Positions 19,170-29,283 of a stretch of DNA of 64,000 bases are shown in pieces. Position 1 is the stretch's first letter; the number at the start of each line of letters is the position of its first letter. This DNA comes from Agitococcus lubricus. Its GTDB lineage: Bacteria > Pseudomonadota > Gammaproteobacteria > Pseudomonadales > Moraxellaceae. Under the pieces are notes generated by a model. That model was given only the letters and a program-made list of their open reading frames with translations, was not told the DNA's origin and ran no database searches. The stretch is from NCBI RefSeq assembly GCF_003051055.1, contig NZ_QAON01000008.1, forward strand, positions 87,541 through 151,540, given 5' to 3'. Position numbers and translations under genes: made by a program.

Positions 19170-19838
19170 ATGACTGTTGATGGCTCTGTTACTCCTCCTC
19201 TACGTAGTCGCGGACGTCCCCCAAAAACAGACGCTGACCAAGAACAACTCAAAGAAAAAATTGCTCAAGCCACCTTAGCCGCTTTTGGCGAGCAGGGTTA
19301 TCGTGAATTAAAAGTTGAGCATGTTCTAGAAAAAGCAAATATTTCTCGTCCTACGTTTTATAAATATTTTCGCCACCTTGAAGAACCCTTACAAATTGCA
19401 GCACTAAAATTACATCAAGATTTATATCATCGTATTGAGGTCGCGTTTGAACAAGCCAGTGATCCTATTTGGGGAGCTATGTTAGCGTGTGATGCCTATG
19501 TTGACTGGGGAAAAAGTCTTGGTCGTTTAGTAGAGGCGTTGTATGCAGAATTTTATGAACGCTCTTCGCCGATTGCCAAATACCGACAACAAGTCATTCA
19601 GGCCTTACAAGGTCTGATTACACAAGCCGTGATTCAGTCAGGACGCCCCAGACCGTCGGAGACAACATTGGGTTTATTTATTACAGGCGTTGAGTTTTTA
19701 GCTTTTCAGTTTTTATTAGAATCCGACCGTAGTGACCAGACTTATGCGCAGACACGCATGGCTATCTTAAAATTATTGCTGTGCTGTTTTGGAACAGAAC
19801 AAGATATCCCTTTGTTAATACCCTTACTTAAGGCATAG
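19170..19838 (+). CDS. TetR/AcrR-family transcriptional regulator
   Basis: The protein has 222 residues. A basic arm (RSRGRPPKTDADQ, about 12-24) leads into the TetR DNA-binding domain (about 28-75) with the helix-turn-helix LEKANISRPTFYKYFRH. The ligand-binding domain (about 85-215) has no recognisable ligand signature. It lies divergent from the lipase gene behind a palindrome-rich region, so the lipase and its own gene are the natural candidate targets; this is inference. Its 3' end overlaps the convergent gene at 19828 by 11 bases. Confidence 0.9.
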   Translation: MTVDGSVTPPLRSRGRPPKTDADQEQLKEKIAQATLAAFGEQGYRELKVEHVLEKANISRPTFYKYFRHLEEPLQIAALKLHQDLYHRIEVAFEQASDPIWGAMLACDAYVDWGKSLGRLVEALYAEFYERSSPIAKYRQQVIQALQGLITQAVIQSGRPRPSETTLGLFITGVEFLAFQFLLESDRSDQTYAQTRMAILKLLLCCFGTEQDIPLLIPLLKA

Positions 19839-20184
19839 TCTCGGTATGGTTATCGTGAGTATCGTCATTTGGCCATAACGCGGCATTAAAAACACGGCCT
19901 TTTTTTGGAGTAATGGTAACTTCCATTTGCCTAAACGACTGATAACCCTGCGCATGCACATCGACATTATAAACACCCGCTTTTTTAACGGTTATTTGAT
20001 ACACGCCCTGACTATCTGTTTGAGCCGTTGCAATGGTTTGTAACTGCATGTCTAAAATGTTAACTGTCGCCCCTATAATTTTGGCTTGCGTCAGTTGGTT
20101 AGTGACTTCTCCTTTTAATACGTCGGCTTGCGCCAATACCGTCACCAAACTCAAGCAACACACTAAAGATAATTTGGCTAACAT
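19828..20184 (-). CDS. Exported carboxypeptidase-regulatory-like (beta-sandwich) domain protein
   Basis: This is a small 118-residue protein with a clear signal peptide (MLAKLSLVCCLSLVTVLAQA). The mature part is one CarboxypepD_reg/transthyretin-like domain: DVLKGEVTNQLTQAKIIGATV, then DSQGVYQITVKKAGVYNVDV, then GYQSFRQ. Such domains usually occur in larger proteins such as TonB receptors; alone, the function is unknown. The mature end is His/Asp-rich (DDTHDNHTE). It overlaps the TetR gene tail-to-tail. Confidence 0.7.
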   Translation of the reverse strand: MLAKLSLVCCLSLVTVLAQADVLKGEVTNQLTQAKIIGATVNILDMQLQTIATAQTDSQGVYQITVKKAGVYNVDVHAQGYQSFRQMEVTITPKKGRVFNAALWPNDDTHDNHTETMP

Positions 20185-20384
20185 AGGGAATACTCCGTTT
20201 ATGGCACTATTGAGGGTTGGCGTTTATCTAAATCGACGAATGACGCCGCGTATTCTCAAAAATACCAGATTGACACCTCTATTTGAGATAAGCGTAGGCC
20301 GTGAACAACACCGTCTTAAACGTCTCATTTTCAACAGAGCGTCTTTCACAACCGCACGCAAAACCTCCATCACCCCTAAACGTA

Positions 20385-21467
20385 TCAGCGTTTCTTCTTT
20401 AATAAACCATCATCAATCACTTGTTGAAAATGCTCAATAAATGTTTCTTCAACAGGACGATATTGTACGCCCAAAATATCGCGGCTACGGCGATTGTCAA
20501 ACTTTAAGGGTAAGCCCACATTACGTTTCACAAAATCACGGGTAATCGGCCCCATTAGAGGACCAAATGCCCAAACCAAAAAGGTAGGCGCTTCCATACG
20601 GGGAAATGGGTATTGGCTACCGTATTTATGACGTAATATCTTCCCAATTTTTAGCATGGTTAATTCTGTGGCATTTAAGATAAAACGCCCTTTTGCCGCA
20701 GGATTAAATGCCGCCAATAAATGCGCACTCGCGACTTCACGCACATCCACGACACCAATCGTTAATTTGGGTACGCCTGTGCGTAAACGGCCATCCCCCA
20801 TTTGTACCAGCGTATCAATACTGGCCGATTGACTGCCTGAGGTTAAGGAAGGCCCATACACCATCGCAGGATTAATGGTGACTAAATCCCAACGGCTTTG
20901 CTCTTTTTGCAGTTTCCATGCCTCACGCTCGGCCACCGCTTTAGAATATTGATAGGGATTATGGTCAACGCTACTGGTTGTGTTCCAATGCTCCTCGGTA
21001 AACACACCGCTAGGGACAGCCAAAATATCTTCATTGTCGCCGTAAATCGCGGCAACACTGCTGGTTAATACCACACGATGTACCGTCGGACATTGATTCA
21101 CTGCATTTAAGACATTACGCGTGCCTTCTAAAGCAGGACGTACAAGCGCTTCATTTGCATCGCTAAAGCCTTCTAAAACAAAGGGTGACGCAGTGTGCAT
21201 GACAATGCCGCATCCCTGCATAGCCTCATTAAAACTGCCTTCTGCCAATAAATCTGCTTTGAATAACTTGAGTGTTCCTTTGGCTTGCTCAGCGATTTTG
21301 AGCAAATGCCCGACACTGCTTTGTTTAGCAGGGTCACGTACCGTAGCATGCACCGTGTATCCTGCTTCTAATAAATACTTAATAATCCAACTAGCAATAT
21401 AACCAGAACCGCCCGTTACTAAAATGGGGGTCATCGTTGATTCGGGGAGAGTGGGCGTTGTCATCAT
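20385..21467 (-). CDS. NAD(P)-dependent extended SDR (dihydroflavonol-4-reductase-like)
   Basis: The protein has about 360 residues. The start is one of the tandem ATGs at 21467/21464, because AAGGA lies just upstream; the frame itself extends to 21509 without a ribosome site. The Rossmann motif TGGSGYIAS comes near the N-terminus, followed by a Y-x3-K pair (YQYSKAVAE) with Ser in TSSVAA, which is typical of the DFR/HSD-like atypical SDRs. These reduce ketones or aldehydes in many pathways, so the substrate is not assignable. The 200 bases between it and 20184 contain no gene I can support. Confidence 0.83.
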   Translation of the reverse strand: MMTTPTLPESTMTPILVTGGSGYIASWIIKYLLEAGYTVHATVRDPAKQSSVGHLLKIAEQAKGTLKLFKADLLAEGSFNEAMQGCGIVMHTASPFVLEGFSDANEALVRPALEGTRNVLNAVNQCPTVHRVVLTSSVAAIYGDNEDILAVPSGVFTEEHWNTTSSVDHNPYQYSKAVAEREAWKLQKEQSRWDLVTINPAMVYGPSLTSGSQSASIDTLVQMGDGRLRTGVPKLTIGVVDVREVASAHLLAAFNPAAKGRFILNATELTMLKIGKILRHKYGSQYPFPRMEAPTFLVWAFGPLMGPITRDFVKRNVGLPLKFDNRRSRDILGVQYRPVEETFIEHFQQVIDDGLLKKKR

Positions 21468-21692
21468 ACTATCCTTCTGTAAACGAGGATTTAAACTGGA
21501 CATAAACATGTGAATATATCAGCGATAAGTGCATAAGTTCTACTCGGTGGTAGCAAAATGACTTAAGCACATCATCGGCCTACACGGACAATACTAGAGA
21601 GCCACTAGACTGACAAGAAACTTCCGTAAAATAGATAACTGCGAGCCGATTAATGTCTGAGTCGGCGAACATATTGAATGATTTTTATAGGT

Positions 21693-21716
21693 GACGGAGG
21701 GTGTGCCCCCTCCGTC
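21693..21716 (-). terminator. Strong hairpin after the ferredoxin reductase gene
   Basis: GACGGAGGG and CCCTCCGTC form a perfect GC-rich 9-bp stem with a 6-base loop, 7 bases past the stop at 21724. A T-run is missing on both strands, so termination efficiency is uncertain. Confidence 0.5.
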
Positions 21717-21723
21717 TTGACGC

Positions 21724-22818
21724 TCAAGCATCTAATACGACGTGCGCCGAATCAGGATAGGACGTACACAGGTAGACGGCTTTGCCCAATTGGTTACCGC
21801 TCACCTTACCTTCTTTGAGGGTGAGCTTACAACTACCACACATCCCCCGCTCACAGCCTGACTCTACTAACACACCGTACTTATGAGCTAAGGCTAATAG
21901 CGTTTGTCCTTGGTCTTCTGGACTCAAGCTAATACGTTGGTGTAAATGCTTAAAGTCCACAATCGGCTGGCATTGGCTAAAGTCGAATTGCTCACCCAAA
22001 TTAGGAGCCGCAAAATTAAAACGCTCACAGTGTAAGCGTGTCATATCATAACCATACATTTGTAATAAGGTGATGATATTGTCCATAAAGCCTGCTGGGC
22101 CACACAAATAAATATCACGTTGTCTAAAATCAGGATACAACTGAAGTAGATTATCTGCCGTCAATAGATGGTCACTGCCTGTTTGTTGGCTTAAGGCCAC
22201 ATGCACTTGTACACCTTGAGCACGCCATTGTTGTAACGATTGACGATAAATCACATCTTTAGTCTGTGAAAATTGTGCGTATAACGCAATGTCTACCTTA
22301 GCACGAGTGTCCGCCAACAGCGATTGAATGATGGAGTAACACGGGGTAATGCCAGAGCCTGCACTGATAAATAAAATTTTCTCTTGTTGCTGATAACAAA
22401 ACTGCCCTTGCGCAGCTTCAAGCCTTAGCTCCATACCCACCGTCAACTGTTCGTGTAACCATGTTGATACACGCCCTCCTGCGTGCTGTTTGACCGTAAT
22501 CGTAAAACAGCCGTTCTCTAAGGGTGAAAGGCTATAGGCGCGTTGATAGGCAACTCCATCAATGAGCACCTTTAGCTGAATATATTGTCCCGCTTGCATC
22601 CCCTGCCAACGCTGATTGGGCATAAGCGTCATTGTTTTGACTTGGTCGGCTTCTTCAGTTATGGCGATGACCTGCGCCTTCAACTCATAGGTCCAAATAA
22701 AATCGTTCAATCGACGATTAAGGACTGTCATGGTATTACTCGCAATATAATCGACCCAATCGTGTCCAACCGTTTGCATTAACCAACGATTCGTGTGCTG
22801 ACGTAAATGATTAAGCAT
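21724..22818 (-). CDS. FAD/2Fe-2S ferredoxin reductase, electron donor for the adjacent desaturase
   Basis: The protein has 364 residues from ATG 22818, with AAAGGAG 9 bases upstream. The frame runs back to 22932 inside the desaturase gene but has no ribosome site there. Order: FAD-binding barrel (about 55-155, RAYSLSP), NAD-binding domain (about 160-270, SAGSGITP and LCGPAGFM), then a C-terminal plant-type 2Fe-2S domain with C-x4-C-x2-C (GCERGMCGSC) and a last Cys in VYLCTSYP. It overlaps the desaturase stop by 8 bases, a strong sign of translational coupling. By analogy with DesBC and DesA3/oxidoreductase pairs it passes NAD(P)H electrons to the desaturase. Confidence 0.88.
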   Translation of the reverse strand: MLNHLRQHTNRWLMQTVGHDWVDYIASNTMTVLNRRLNDFIWTYELKAQVIAITEEADQVKTMTLMPNQRWQGMQAGQYIQLKVLIDGVAYQRAYSLSPLENGCFTITVKQHAGGRVSTWLHEQLTVGMELRLEAAQGQFCYQQQEKILFISAGSGITPCYSIIQSLLADTRAKVDIALYAQFSQTKDVIYRQSLQQWRAQGVQVHVALSQQTGSDHLLTADNLLQLYPDFRQRDIYLCGPAGFMDNIITLLQMYGYDMTRLHCERFNFAAPNLGEQFDFSQCQPIVDFKHLHQRISLSPEDQGQTLLALAHKYGVLVESGCERGMCGSCKLTLKEGKVSGNQLGKAVYLCTSYPDSAHVVLDA

Positions 22819-23968
22819 CTTGTGCTGCTCCTTTACGCGATGGAAAGGAGTATTTCCACAAGACCGACACATAATTTTTAATGGCGCGAGACCAGCTCGG
22901 ATTACACTTATAGGGAATATCGTATTTAGCACAGACCGCTTTTACTTCTTTGGCCATGTCTGGATAACGATGCGAGGGAATATCTGGGAACAAATGGTGC
23001 TCAATCTGATAATTCAAATGCCCCCACAAAATACTCATCACACGATTACCCTTAAAATTGACGGACGAGTCTAACTGAGTTAAATACCAATGCCCTTTAT
23101 GTTTAACGGCTTCTTCGGGTTGTAACGGCTCGGTTAAATGGGTGGCTTGAATGGTGAGTGCAATCCAATAATTGTTAATAGTATCGGCCAATAAATTACC
23201 TGCAAATACTTTTAAGCCCGAAAAACCCGTCACTTGTGCCATGACGGGAAATGCCGCAAATTCTTTAGCCCACACACGCCATACCGAACGCTGTCTACGC
23301 TTTAAGCGCTCTTGTGCATCCCACGGGTGTTGGTCAACTACAGCATAACCCTTATTACCGTCAGCAAAATTTTGTTGCCGATAATCTTGGGTAAAGCCTA
23401 AATTTTGGGCATTAAAGTGATACAACATCGTCGGATAGACAATGCCTAAATACAGTGGGACTTGATACAAATTAGACTTGTGCCAAGGCGTTAGGTCGTT
23501 AGTACGTAAAACCCCGTGATTTAGGTCAGGGTCTTTCTCAAAAACATTGGTATGCACATGATGCATGGCATTATGCTCACGTCGCCAACCTTCTTCATCA
23601 ATAGGCGCTTTCCACTTAAAGTTATGGGCATGAAACTCTGGAATTTCAGGAAAATAGTCATATTGACCATGAAGTACGTTATGACCTATTTCAATGGCTT
23701 CTAAATTGCGGTGAAGCCATAAAAAAAAGACACCCGAGCCAAAACTAATCGGGCCACTGCTGAGCCATAACAATCCACGACCTGCCACTTCAAATACGCG
23801 TGATTTACGGCGTAAACCGACAATATAATCAATATCTTTTTGGCCGAGTTGGGCGCGATATTTATTTTTTATTGCGTCAAACTCCTGCTCAATTTGGTCG
23901 TAAAACGCTTGTTTTTGAGTTTGCGTGTAATGCGTACTACGGGAGGTAGAAATGGCGGCTTCTGACAT
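22811..23968 (-). CDS. Membrane fatty-acid desaturase (acyl-CoA/linoleoyl-CoA desaturase family)
   Basis: The protein has 385 residues and is an integral di-iron desaturase. The three histidine boxes are HNVLH (in EIGHNVLHG), HNAMHH and QIEHH, the last with the Q-x-x-H-H form of front-end/PF00487 desaturases. Hydrophobic segments lie near 70-90 and 190-215. It forms an operon with its reductase (8-base overlap). Pseudomonas DesB-DesC pairs of this architecture desaturate saturated acyl-CoAs taken from outside. The bond position made here is unknown. The 224 bases upstream to 24192 show no gene. Confidence 0.88.
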   Translation of the reverse strand: MSEAAISTSRSTHYTQTQKQAFYDQIEQEFDAIKNKYRAQLGQKDIDYIVGLRRKSRVFEVAGRGLLWLSSGPISFGSGVFFLWLHRNLEAIEIGHNVLHGQYDYFPEIPEFHAHNFKWKAPIDEEGWRREHNAMHHVHTNVFEKDPDLNHGVLRTNDLTPWHKSNLYQVPLYLGIVYPTMLYHFNAQNLGFTQDYRQQNFADGNKGYAVVDQHPWDAQERLKRRQRSVWRVWAKEFAAFPVMAQVTGFSGLKVFAGNLLADTINNYWIALTIQATHLTEPLQPEEAVKHKGHWYLTQLDSSVNFKGNRVMSILWGHLNYQIEHHLFPDIPSHRYPDMAKEVKAVCAKYDIPYKCNPSWSRAIKNYVSVLWKYSFPSRKGAAQDA

Positions 23969-24192
23969 ATAAATCTTATACTCACGTCGGGGAATAAACG
24001 ATATCTCATCTGTAGAAAGCCTAAAGCATGATTATGCGCCAGCGTTACAGACTCGCGGTGGCGCATGATACCAAAAGGATGCATTCTATTGAAGATTAAG
24101 CCTCAAATAAGCTGTGTGTGTCTCTTGTTTATTTAGTCTCTTTTTTATGAATAACTGTCAAAATACACCGACATGCCAAACATCCCTATTCC

Positions 24193-24987
24193 CTATACTA
24201 CCTTGACTTTGCGCATTAACCACTGACGTAACTCAGGAGAGGCGCGGTCAATATAAACAGCCAATTTTTCTTTAAGCCCACCAATGACAATATGCTCCTC
24301 GCCGCGTGCCAACGCAGCCACTGCTAACTGCGCAAAAGTCTGTGGCGACATGGCGGCATTTTGTGCATCATCCATTTTGTTTTGTGTAGAACCATCGCCT
24401 ACTAACGCGGCAATACTGATATTGGTTTTTACAAAACCAGGATAAATGACACTGACATACACCCCGTGGTCATACACTTCAGCACGCAGAGCGTCATAAA
24501 ATGCCCTCAGTGCATGTTTAGCGGCGGCATAGGTGGAGCGCATCGGCGTGGCGACTAAACCCGCGATGCTGGACACGGCGACTAAACGGCCACGTTTACG
24601 TGCCAACATCAAGGGTAAAACAGCTTTAGTCAGTGCCACAGGGCCAAAATAATCTACTTCCATCAGCTCTCGGTCTACCGCTAAACACGTATCTTTCACT
24701 AAAGAGCGCTGACTGACCCCCGCATTATTAATCAGTAAATCAATCGTCCCCATTGCTTGCTCTACTGCTTTGACCAAATCAGGAAAGCGGTCTATGTCTT
24801 TCATATCCATTGCTAACACATAATGTTGCTCAGGTCGTTGGCAATTCGCACGTACACGCTCTAAGGCATCCGCACGACGTGCCGACAACACAAGGCGCGC
24901 ACCTTGTTGGGCAAATTCATAAGCTAAGGCCTCTCCAATGCCACTGGAAGCGCCCGTAATCCATACCACACGTCGATGAAAAGCCAT
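24193..24987 (-). CDS. Short-chain dehydrogenase/reductase
   Basis: This is a 264-residue classical SDR; GGAG lies 7 bases before ATG 24987. The N-terminal ITGASSGIGEALA cofactor motif, NNAGVSQRS, the SSIAG serine and a YAAAK catalytic pair are all visible. The shape resembles DHRS7/'acetoin-like' SDRs that act on lipophilic alcohols and ketones, but no substrate can be named. It is divergent from the hybrid kinase gene, with a repeat element in the shared promoter region. Confidence 0.85.
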   Translation of the reverse strand: MAFHRRVVWITGASSGIGEALAYEFAQQGARLVLSARRADALERVRANCQRPEQHYVLAMDMKDIDRFPDLVKAVEQAMGTIDLLINNAGVSQRSLVKDTCLAVDRELMEVDYFGPVALTKAVLPLMLARKRGRLVAVSSIAGLVATPMRSTYAAAKHALRAFYDALRAEVYDHGVYVSVIYPGFVKTNISIAALVGDGSTQNKMDDAQNAAMSPQTFAQLAVAALARGEEHIVIGGLKEKLAVYIDRASPELRQWLMRKVKVV

Positions 24988-25421
24988 TCTAAACTCCTAA
25001 TTTAATGACATAGCGTTAGGGTCTGTTAACATTTTGATTGTGGTTGCGAAAGAGACTATTTTTAGAGGATACAAGGCGTGAATCGCGTGATTTGGTTATT
25101 CCAAATAAGCGATGAGCAACGAGGTAGCCTCAAAAAATAGTTCTTTCCCTTTGGGTTGCGTAAAAAATTGACTCATTCTATGTTACAAAACTTGCCAATA
25201 GAACAACTATTCGCTGCGTTTTGTGCCTTGCCTGAGTCTATTTTTATTAGCAACGCAGCTCACACGAAAAACGTCAACAGCCCCTATTGTTATCACACAC
25301 TTAAAGACTCAGGACGTATAGCCCTCTGTTTGTACGGTGCAGTTTTACCACGAAGCTGATAACATGAGTGACTTATAATTGCCCCATAACCCTACTCAGG
25401 CCTAAACTGCTTGGACGTATA
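24988..25421. other. Divergent intergenic region carrying MITE copy A
   Basis: These 434 bases separate the SDR and hybrid-kinase genes. Most of it is the repeat element at 25019-25284. The remaining 137 bases ahead of the kinase include a TATAAT at 25374-25379 that could be its -10 box, though no good -35 lies at the right distance. A 67-codon ORF here lies mostly inside the repeat and is not a gene. Confidence 0.6.
25019..25284 (-). mobile_element. MITE copy A (GGGTCTGTT-type termini, TA-flanked)
   Basis: This 266-bp non-coding element lies in the opposite orientation to copies B and C. Its ends are imperfect inverted repeats (GGGTCTGTTAACATTTT against GGGGCTGTTGACGTTTT, 3 mismatches in 17) and TA flanks both sides (25017-25018, 25285-25286). 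It is the most diverged copy, hence probably the oldest. It has no transposase, so it would need a full-length partner elsewhere; TA target sites fit IS630 or the IS427 branch of IS5. Confidence 0.85.
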
Positions 25422-28223
25422 ATGATTGACAGTAATTTACTCAAACAACAACTGCATCATTTTTTTCAAGTGAATGATTCTGCACAGTATGCAGAGTTTA
25501 TCAAGAATCTCGCGACCGATGCGGCCAATCCTACACTGTCTAGTACTAGCCAAAGTCTGCTACAACAATTTCAGGCGTTCTTATCCACCGTCGACCAATC
25601 TTATCTACAATCCACACGTGATTTAGAAGGTCACAGCCGTAGTCTGGCTCTCCGCTCTCAAGAACTACAAGCCACTAATTTACAGCTCACCCAAGAAGTC
25701 GAAAATCAACGCCTAGCCATGCGTTCATTAAATGCTGTCGCGAATACGTTGTCTAAACGTATGCACGTTGTTTATCAAAATAACGATGATGCCAATCTCA
25801 GCTCAGTCACTCAACTCCTGACAGACCTAGTCGAGTCACACGAGCAAATCAGTGAAATTTTACATGCCTCCGAAGAACGTTTTCAGCTTGCCGTTGCAAC
25901 AACTGGAATTGGTTTATGGGACTGGAGTTTAACTACAGGCTCGGTTTATTACAGTGAGCAATGGTGCTCTTTATTGGGCTATCAGCGAACAGACATTACG
26001 CCTGACCTCGACTCATGGAATCGTTTAGTTCATCCTGCCGATATGCAGCGTTTTGAACAAGGTCTTTTTGCCATGTTATATGGCAGTGCCTCAGTATTTG
26101 ATATCGAAGTGCGTATGTGCCACCGTCAAGGACACTACATTTGGATGCAAGTACATGGCCAAATGATTAGCAGTGCCAGTGGTGACTATGAGCGTGGTAT
26201 CGGTACCATGATGGACATCACGACGCGTAAAGCAGCTGAAGAAGCCTTTGTCAAAGCCAAAGAAGCGGCCGAGGCCAATAGTCGTGCCAAGAGTGATTTT
26301 TTGGCTAATGTCAGCCATGAAATTCGCACTCCCATGAATGGCATTATTGGCATGACTAAACTGTGCTTAGATACCCCACTCAATCAAGAGCAGCGCGAGT
26401 ATTTGGATATGGTGCAGTCTTCGGCGATGGCACTGCTTACCCTGATTAATGACATCTTGGACTTTTCTAAAATAGAAGCAGGTAAAATTCTACTCGACCC
26501 GCGCTCATTCAAATTACGCGCCTTGATTCGTGAGGTGTTACGCCCATTTTCCTTACGCGCCCAAGAAAAAGGTCTAGCACTCATCGCCGAAATTGATGAA
26601 CAAATTCCGCCCTATTTAGTCTGTGATGATGTACGTTTACGACAAGTTTTAGTGAACTTAATTGGGAATGCGCTCAAATTTACCGAACAGGGTGAAGTCA
26701 AACTCAACATCACATGCCAAGCCATCGATAAAGAGCAAGCTCAATTAACCGTGAGTGTCAGTGATACAGGCATTGGTATCGAAGCACACATGTTACATAA
26801 AATCTTTGATTCGTTTTCGCAAGCTGACTCCTCAATTACCCGCCGTTATGGCGGAACAGGCTTAGGTTTAGCGATTTCTAGCAATTTAGTCTCGCTGATG
26901 GGTGGCCGACTGCACGTTGAAAGTACGCCATATCAGGGTAGCCGTTTTTATTTTAATTTGACGATGCCCATTGGTGAAGACATCGCCGAAGTCACGATTA
27001 ACCCACAGCTTTTAAGTGATGTGCCTATTTTAATTGTTGACCAAGACCCCACTAATCGTCGCTTTTTGCATGATTTACTCCATAGCTCTGGCATGCAACC
27101 GCTAGTAGCACACGACTTACGCAGTGCTAAAATCAAATTAGTCGACCAAGCGCTTGAAGGCACACCCTGCCACATGGTCTTACTAGATGCCGATATGTAT
27201 GACCAAGATGTGCTTAGCTTTAGTCGTGACATCAGCCAAGATGCTAAATTAGGCAAACCTGCTATTATTTTATTGAGCACGATTGAACACGAACAACCCA
27301 AAAATCTTGCCCTCTTAGGGATTAAAGACCTGATTACCAAACCCATTGATAGCAATAAATTGCTCAATTGCCTGTTGGATTGTTTAGGCAATCAGCCCAT
27401 TGCTCCACATATCCTTCCCTTTAGCGCTCCGTTTTCTACTGTAGACTCAACCATGAATCGTTCTCTTGATATTTTATTAGCAGAAGACAACACGATAAAC
27501 CAGCGTTTAGCCATGCGGTTATTAGACAAATTAGGCCATAAAGTCACCTTAGCTAAAGATGGCTTAGAGGCGTATGAAGCCGCAATTAAGCATACATATG
27601 ATGTCATTTTGATGGATATTCAAATGCCCGTCATGGGTGGTATTGCCGCAACCGAAAAAATTCGTGCATGGAATCACACACATCAACAGGCTCATCAACG
27701 CATTATTGCCATGACAGCACACGCTATGCAGGGTGACCGTGAACGCTTTATGGACAGTGGTTTAGATGGTTATGTCAGTAAACCCATCAGTGAAGAAGAA
27801 CTATGTGCTGAAATCAGTCGCGTGTTTGAGTTATTCCCTTTAGCGGATAGTTCCACGACACAATCCAGCCCAGCTCCGTGTTTTGACTATCAAAAGGCAC
27901 TCGCGCACATGGGTGGTGACCCCAGTTTTGTGGTTGAATTAGCGGAAATTTTTGTACGTGAAAGCCCAGAGCGTATGACCGACTTACAACGCGCGATTGG
28001 CTGCGCTGACTATGAACAAATTTATTTAGTTGCGCATAAACTCAAAGGCGAAGCCGCAAATTTTGGCCGCCCCTTAGTTGAAGACTTAGCAGAACAGTTG
28101 AGCTTTGCAGGCAAACAAGCCGATATGGTAAAAATTTTATCGTTATTTCAACAACTATCCGACGCTGTACCTGCGTTAATTGCAGACTTCAACTATCGGG
28201 TTTTATCTACGGTATCCTCGTGA
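25422..28223 (+). CDS. Hybrid sensor histidine kinase (PAS-HisKA-HATPase-REC-REC-HPt)
   Basis: The protein has 933 residues from ATG 25422 (GGA 6 bases upstream); the open frame begins at a GTG at 25368 without a ribosome site. Order: coiled-coil-like N-terminus (about 60-140), PAS/PAC (about 150-275), HisKA with H299 ([12 protein letters not shown]), HATPase (N-box in [10 protein letters not shown]-boxes DTGIG and GGTGLGLA), receiver 1 (D589, LLDADM), receiver 2 (D732, LMDIQMP) and a C-terminal HPt domain with H872 (AHKLKGEA). It is cytoplasmic, an unorthodox phosphorelay in one chain. The partner-switching genes downstream converge on it, and their PP2C regulator has a receiver domain that this HPt could feed. 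Confidence 0.92.
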   Translation: MIDSNLLKQQLHHFFQVNDSAQYAEFIKNLATDAANPTLSSTSQSLLQQFQAFLSTVDQSYLQSTRDLEGHSRSLALRSQELQATNLQLTQEVENQRLAMRSLNAVANTLSKRMHVVYQNNDDANLSSVTQLLTDLVESHEQISEILHASEERFQLAVATTGIGLWDWSLTTGSVYYSEQWCSLLGYQRTDITPDLDSWNRLVHPADMQRFEQGLFAMLYGSASVFDIEVRMCHRQGHYIWMQVHGQMISSASGDYERGIGTMMDITTRKAAEEAFVKAKEAAEANSRAKSDFLANVSHEIRTPMNGIIGMTKLCLDTPLNQEQREYLDMVQSSAMALLTLINDILDFSKIEAGKILLDPRSFKLRALIREVLRPFSLRAQEKGLALIAEIDEQIPPYLVCDDVRLRQVLVNLIGNALKFTEQGEVKLNITCQAIDKEQAQLTVSVSDTGIGIEAHMLHKIFDSFSQADSSITRRYGGTGLGLAISSNLVSLMGGRLHVESTPYQGSRFYFNLTMPIGEDIAEVTINPQLLSDVPILIVDQDPTNRRFLHDLLHSSGMQPLVAHDLRSAKIKLVDQALEGTPCHMVLLDADMYDQDVLSFSRDISQDAKLGKPAIILLSTIEHEQPKNLALLGIKDLITKPIDSNKLLNCLLDCLGNQPIAPHILPFSAPFSTVDSTMNRSLDILLAEDNTINQRLAMRLLDKLGHKVTLAKDGLEAYEAAIKHTYDVILMDIQMPVMGGIAATEKIRAWNHTHQQAHQRIIAMTAHAMQGDRERFMDSGLDGYVSKPISEEELCAEISRVFELFPLADSSTTQSSPAPCFDYQKALAHMGGDPSFVVELAEIFVRESPERMTDLQRAIGCADYEQIYLVAHKLKGEAANFGRPLVEDLAEQLSFAGKQADMVKILSLFQQLSDAVPALIADFNYRVLSTVSS

Positions 28224-28266
28224 TAGCTCAGGCAATCATCAACCCTGCCTGAGCCTTGCGAATTGA

Positions 28267-28719
28267 TTAAATAACCACTTGATTTTCTATAAATTTGACC
28301 AAGCGCAGCGTATTTCTATTTTCCAAGGTTTGATATTCAACACTGTCCATAACTGCTTTAATCAGCGACAACCCCATACTGGAGGTAGGCCATGTGTTCA
28401 TGTCTTCTATTGCATAATCAAACACTTTACCATCGGCTTGTGCTAAAGCCTCCGTCGGAATTGCCAAGCCTTGGTCACAAACATCAATTTGTAAAAAATC
28501 ACTGTAACAGGTAAAAACCACCTCGATTTCAGCGTCTGGTTTATCAGTCAGACCATATTTAACAATATTCGTCACTGCCTCAACCACAGCCAATTCGACT
28601 TCGGTACCCGTCATGACACTTAAGCCTGTCTCATGCGCAATCATACGGGCGACATTCCCTAACATACCAATATTGGCCAACTTGGCTTCAATACTTAGTT
28701 TGATACGACTCTTTGGCAT
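28267..28719 (-). CDS. Anti-sigma-factor-type serine kinase (RsbW/SpoIIAB-like HATPase)
   Basis: The protein has 150 residues; a G-rich site (GGGGGG) precedes ATG 28719. The GHKL ATPase fold of anti-sigma kinases is visible: the N-box EAVTNIVKYG near 47, D-x-G (DVCDQGLAIP) near 90 and MGLSLIKAVMD near 115. In partner switching it binds either its target or the STAS protein and phosphorylates the latter's Ser. It lies 11 bases after the STAS gene in the same operon. No sigma-factor gene is adjacent, so its target is unknown. Confidence 0.85.
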   Translation of the reverse strand: MPKSRIKLSIEAKLANIGMLGNVARMIAHETGLSVMTGTEVELAVVEAVTNIVKYGLTDKPDAEIEVVFTCYSDFLQIDVCDQGLAIPTEALAQADGKVFDYAIEDMNTWPTSSMGLSLIKAVMDSVEYQTLENRNTLRLVKFIENQVVI

Positions 28720-28730
28720 CGTATCCCCCC

Positions 28731-29069
28731 TTAATGCATAGAGGTTAGACGAGCAATCGCACTCGCTGGGTTAGCTTCGACCGCTAATATTTTATCGGTA
28801 CGTGTGAGACGTAAAACGTTTAATACCGTGTCATTGACATGACATAGTGCCAAGTACTGGCTACCACCCAACATTTTCATCATCGCCACAATGGTACCTA
28901 ATCCCGAACTATCCATAAACTCTATATTAGCAAAATCTAATACGATACGTTGGTGCCCTTGTTGAATTAAGGACATCATCTGCGCTTTCAATTCAATCGC
29001 AAATGCGGCATCAATCCGCTTATTTTGCGGTTTAATCACCATGACCCCTTGTTGCTCGTTCATACTCAT
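28731..29069 (-). CDS. STAS-domain anti-anti-sigma factor
   Basis: This is a single STAS domain of about 112 residues. The in-frame TTG at 29099 is unlikely, so ATG 29069 (or 29063) is preferred; ribosome sites are weak. The DSSG motif at 53-56 (FMDSSGLGTIV) holds the serine phosphorylated by the partner kinase and dephosphorylated by a PP2C phosphatase. The kinase gene follows by 11 bases and the PP2C gene lies 214 bases upstream on the same strand. The three-gene set is therefore an RsbU/V/W- or HsbR/HsbA-like switch. Confidence 0.85.
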   Translation of the reverse strand: MSMNEQQGVMVIKPQNKRIDAAFAIELKAQMMSLIQQGHQRIVLDFANIEFMDSSGLGTIVAMMKMLGGSQYLALCHVNDTVLNVLRLTRTDKILAVEANPASAIARLTSMH

Positions 29070-29283
29070 ATAGTTAACCCATTCAGCTAGCGCATGCAAA
29101 TTCTATAGTAGCACATATCGTTTATATCTCCTTGTTGATATATAACGTAAAATCTGGTTTATTCACGATGGTACTATCGACTTATCTTTAGAGTCATACC
29201 GCAAATACGCTATAAGCACCTTGGTGTTTTGCGACTAAAATCTGACGATTAAACCAATATCGCTTGCGGCCTATCTTGATTAT

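Noticed and set aside
20033..20440. 135-codon plus-strand ORF opposite the beta-sandwich protein
   Set aside because: It is antisense to two minus-strand genes, is rich in Arg and Thr as a shadow frame, and has no ribosome site.
25156..25359. 67-codon ORF between the SDR and the hybrid kinase
   Set aside because: It lies mostly within MITE copy A, has no ribosome site, and the other copies do not preserve it.
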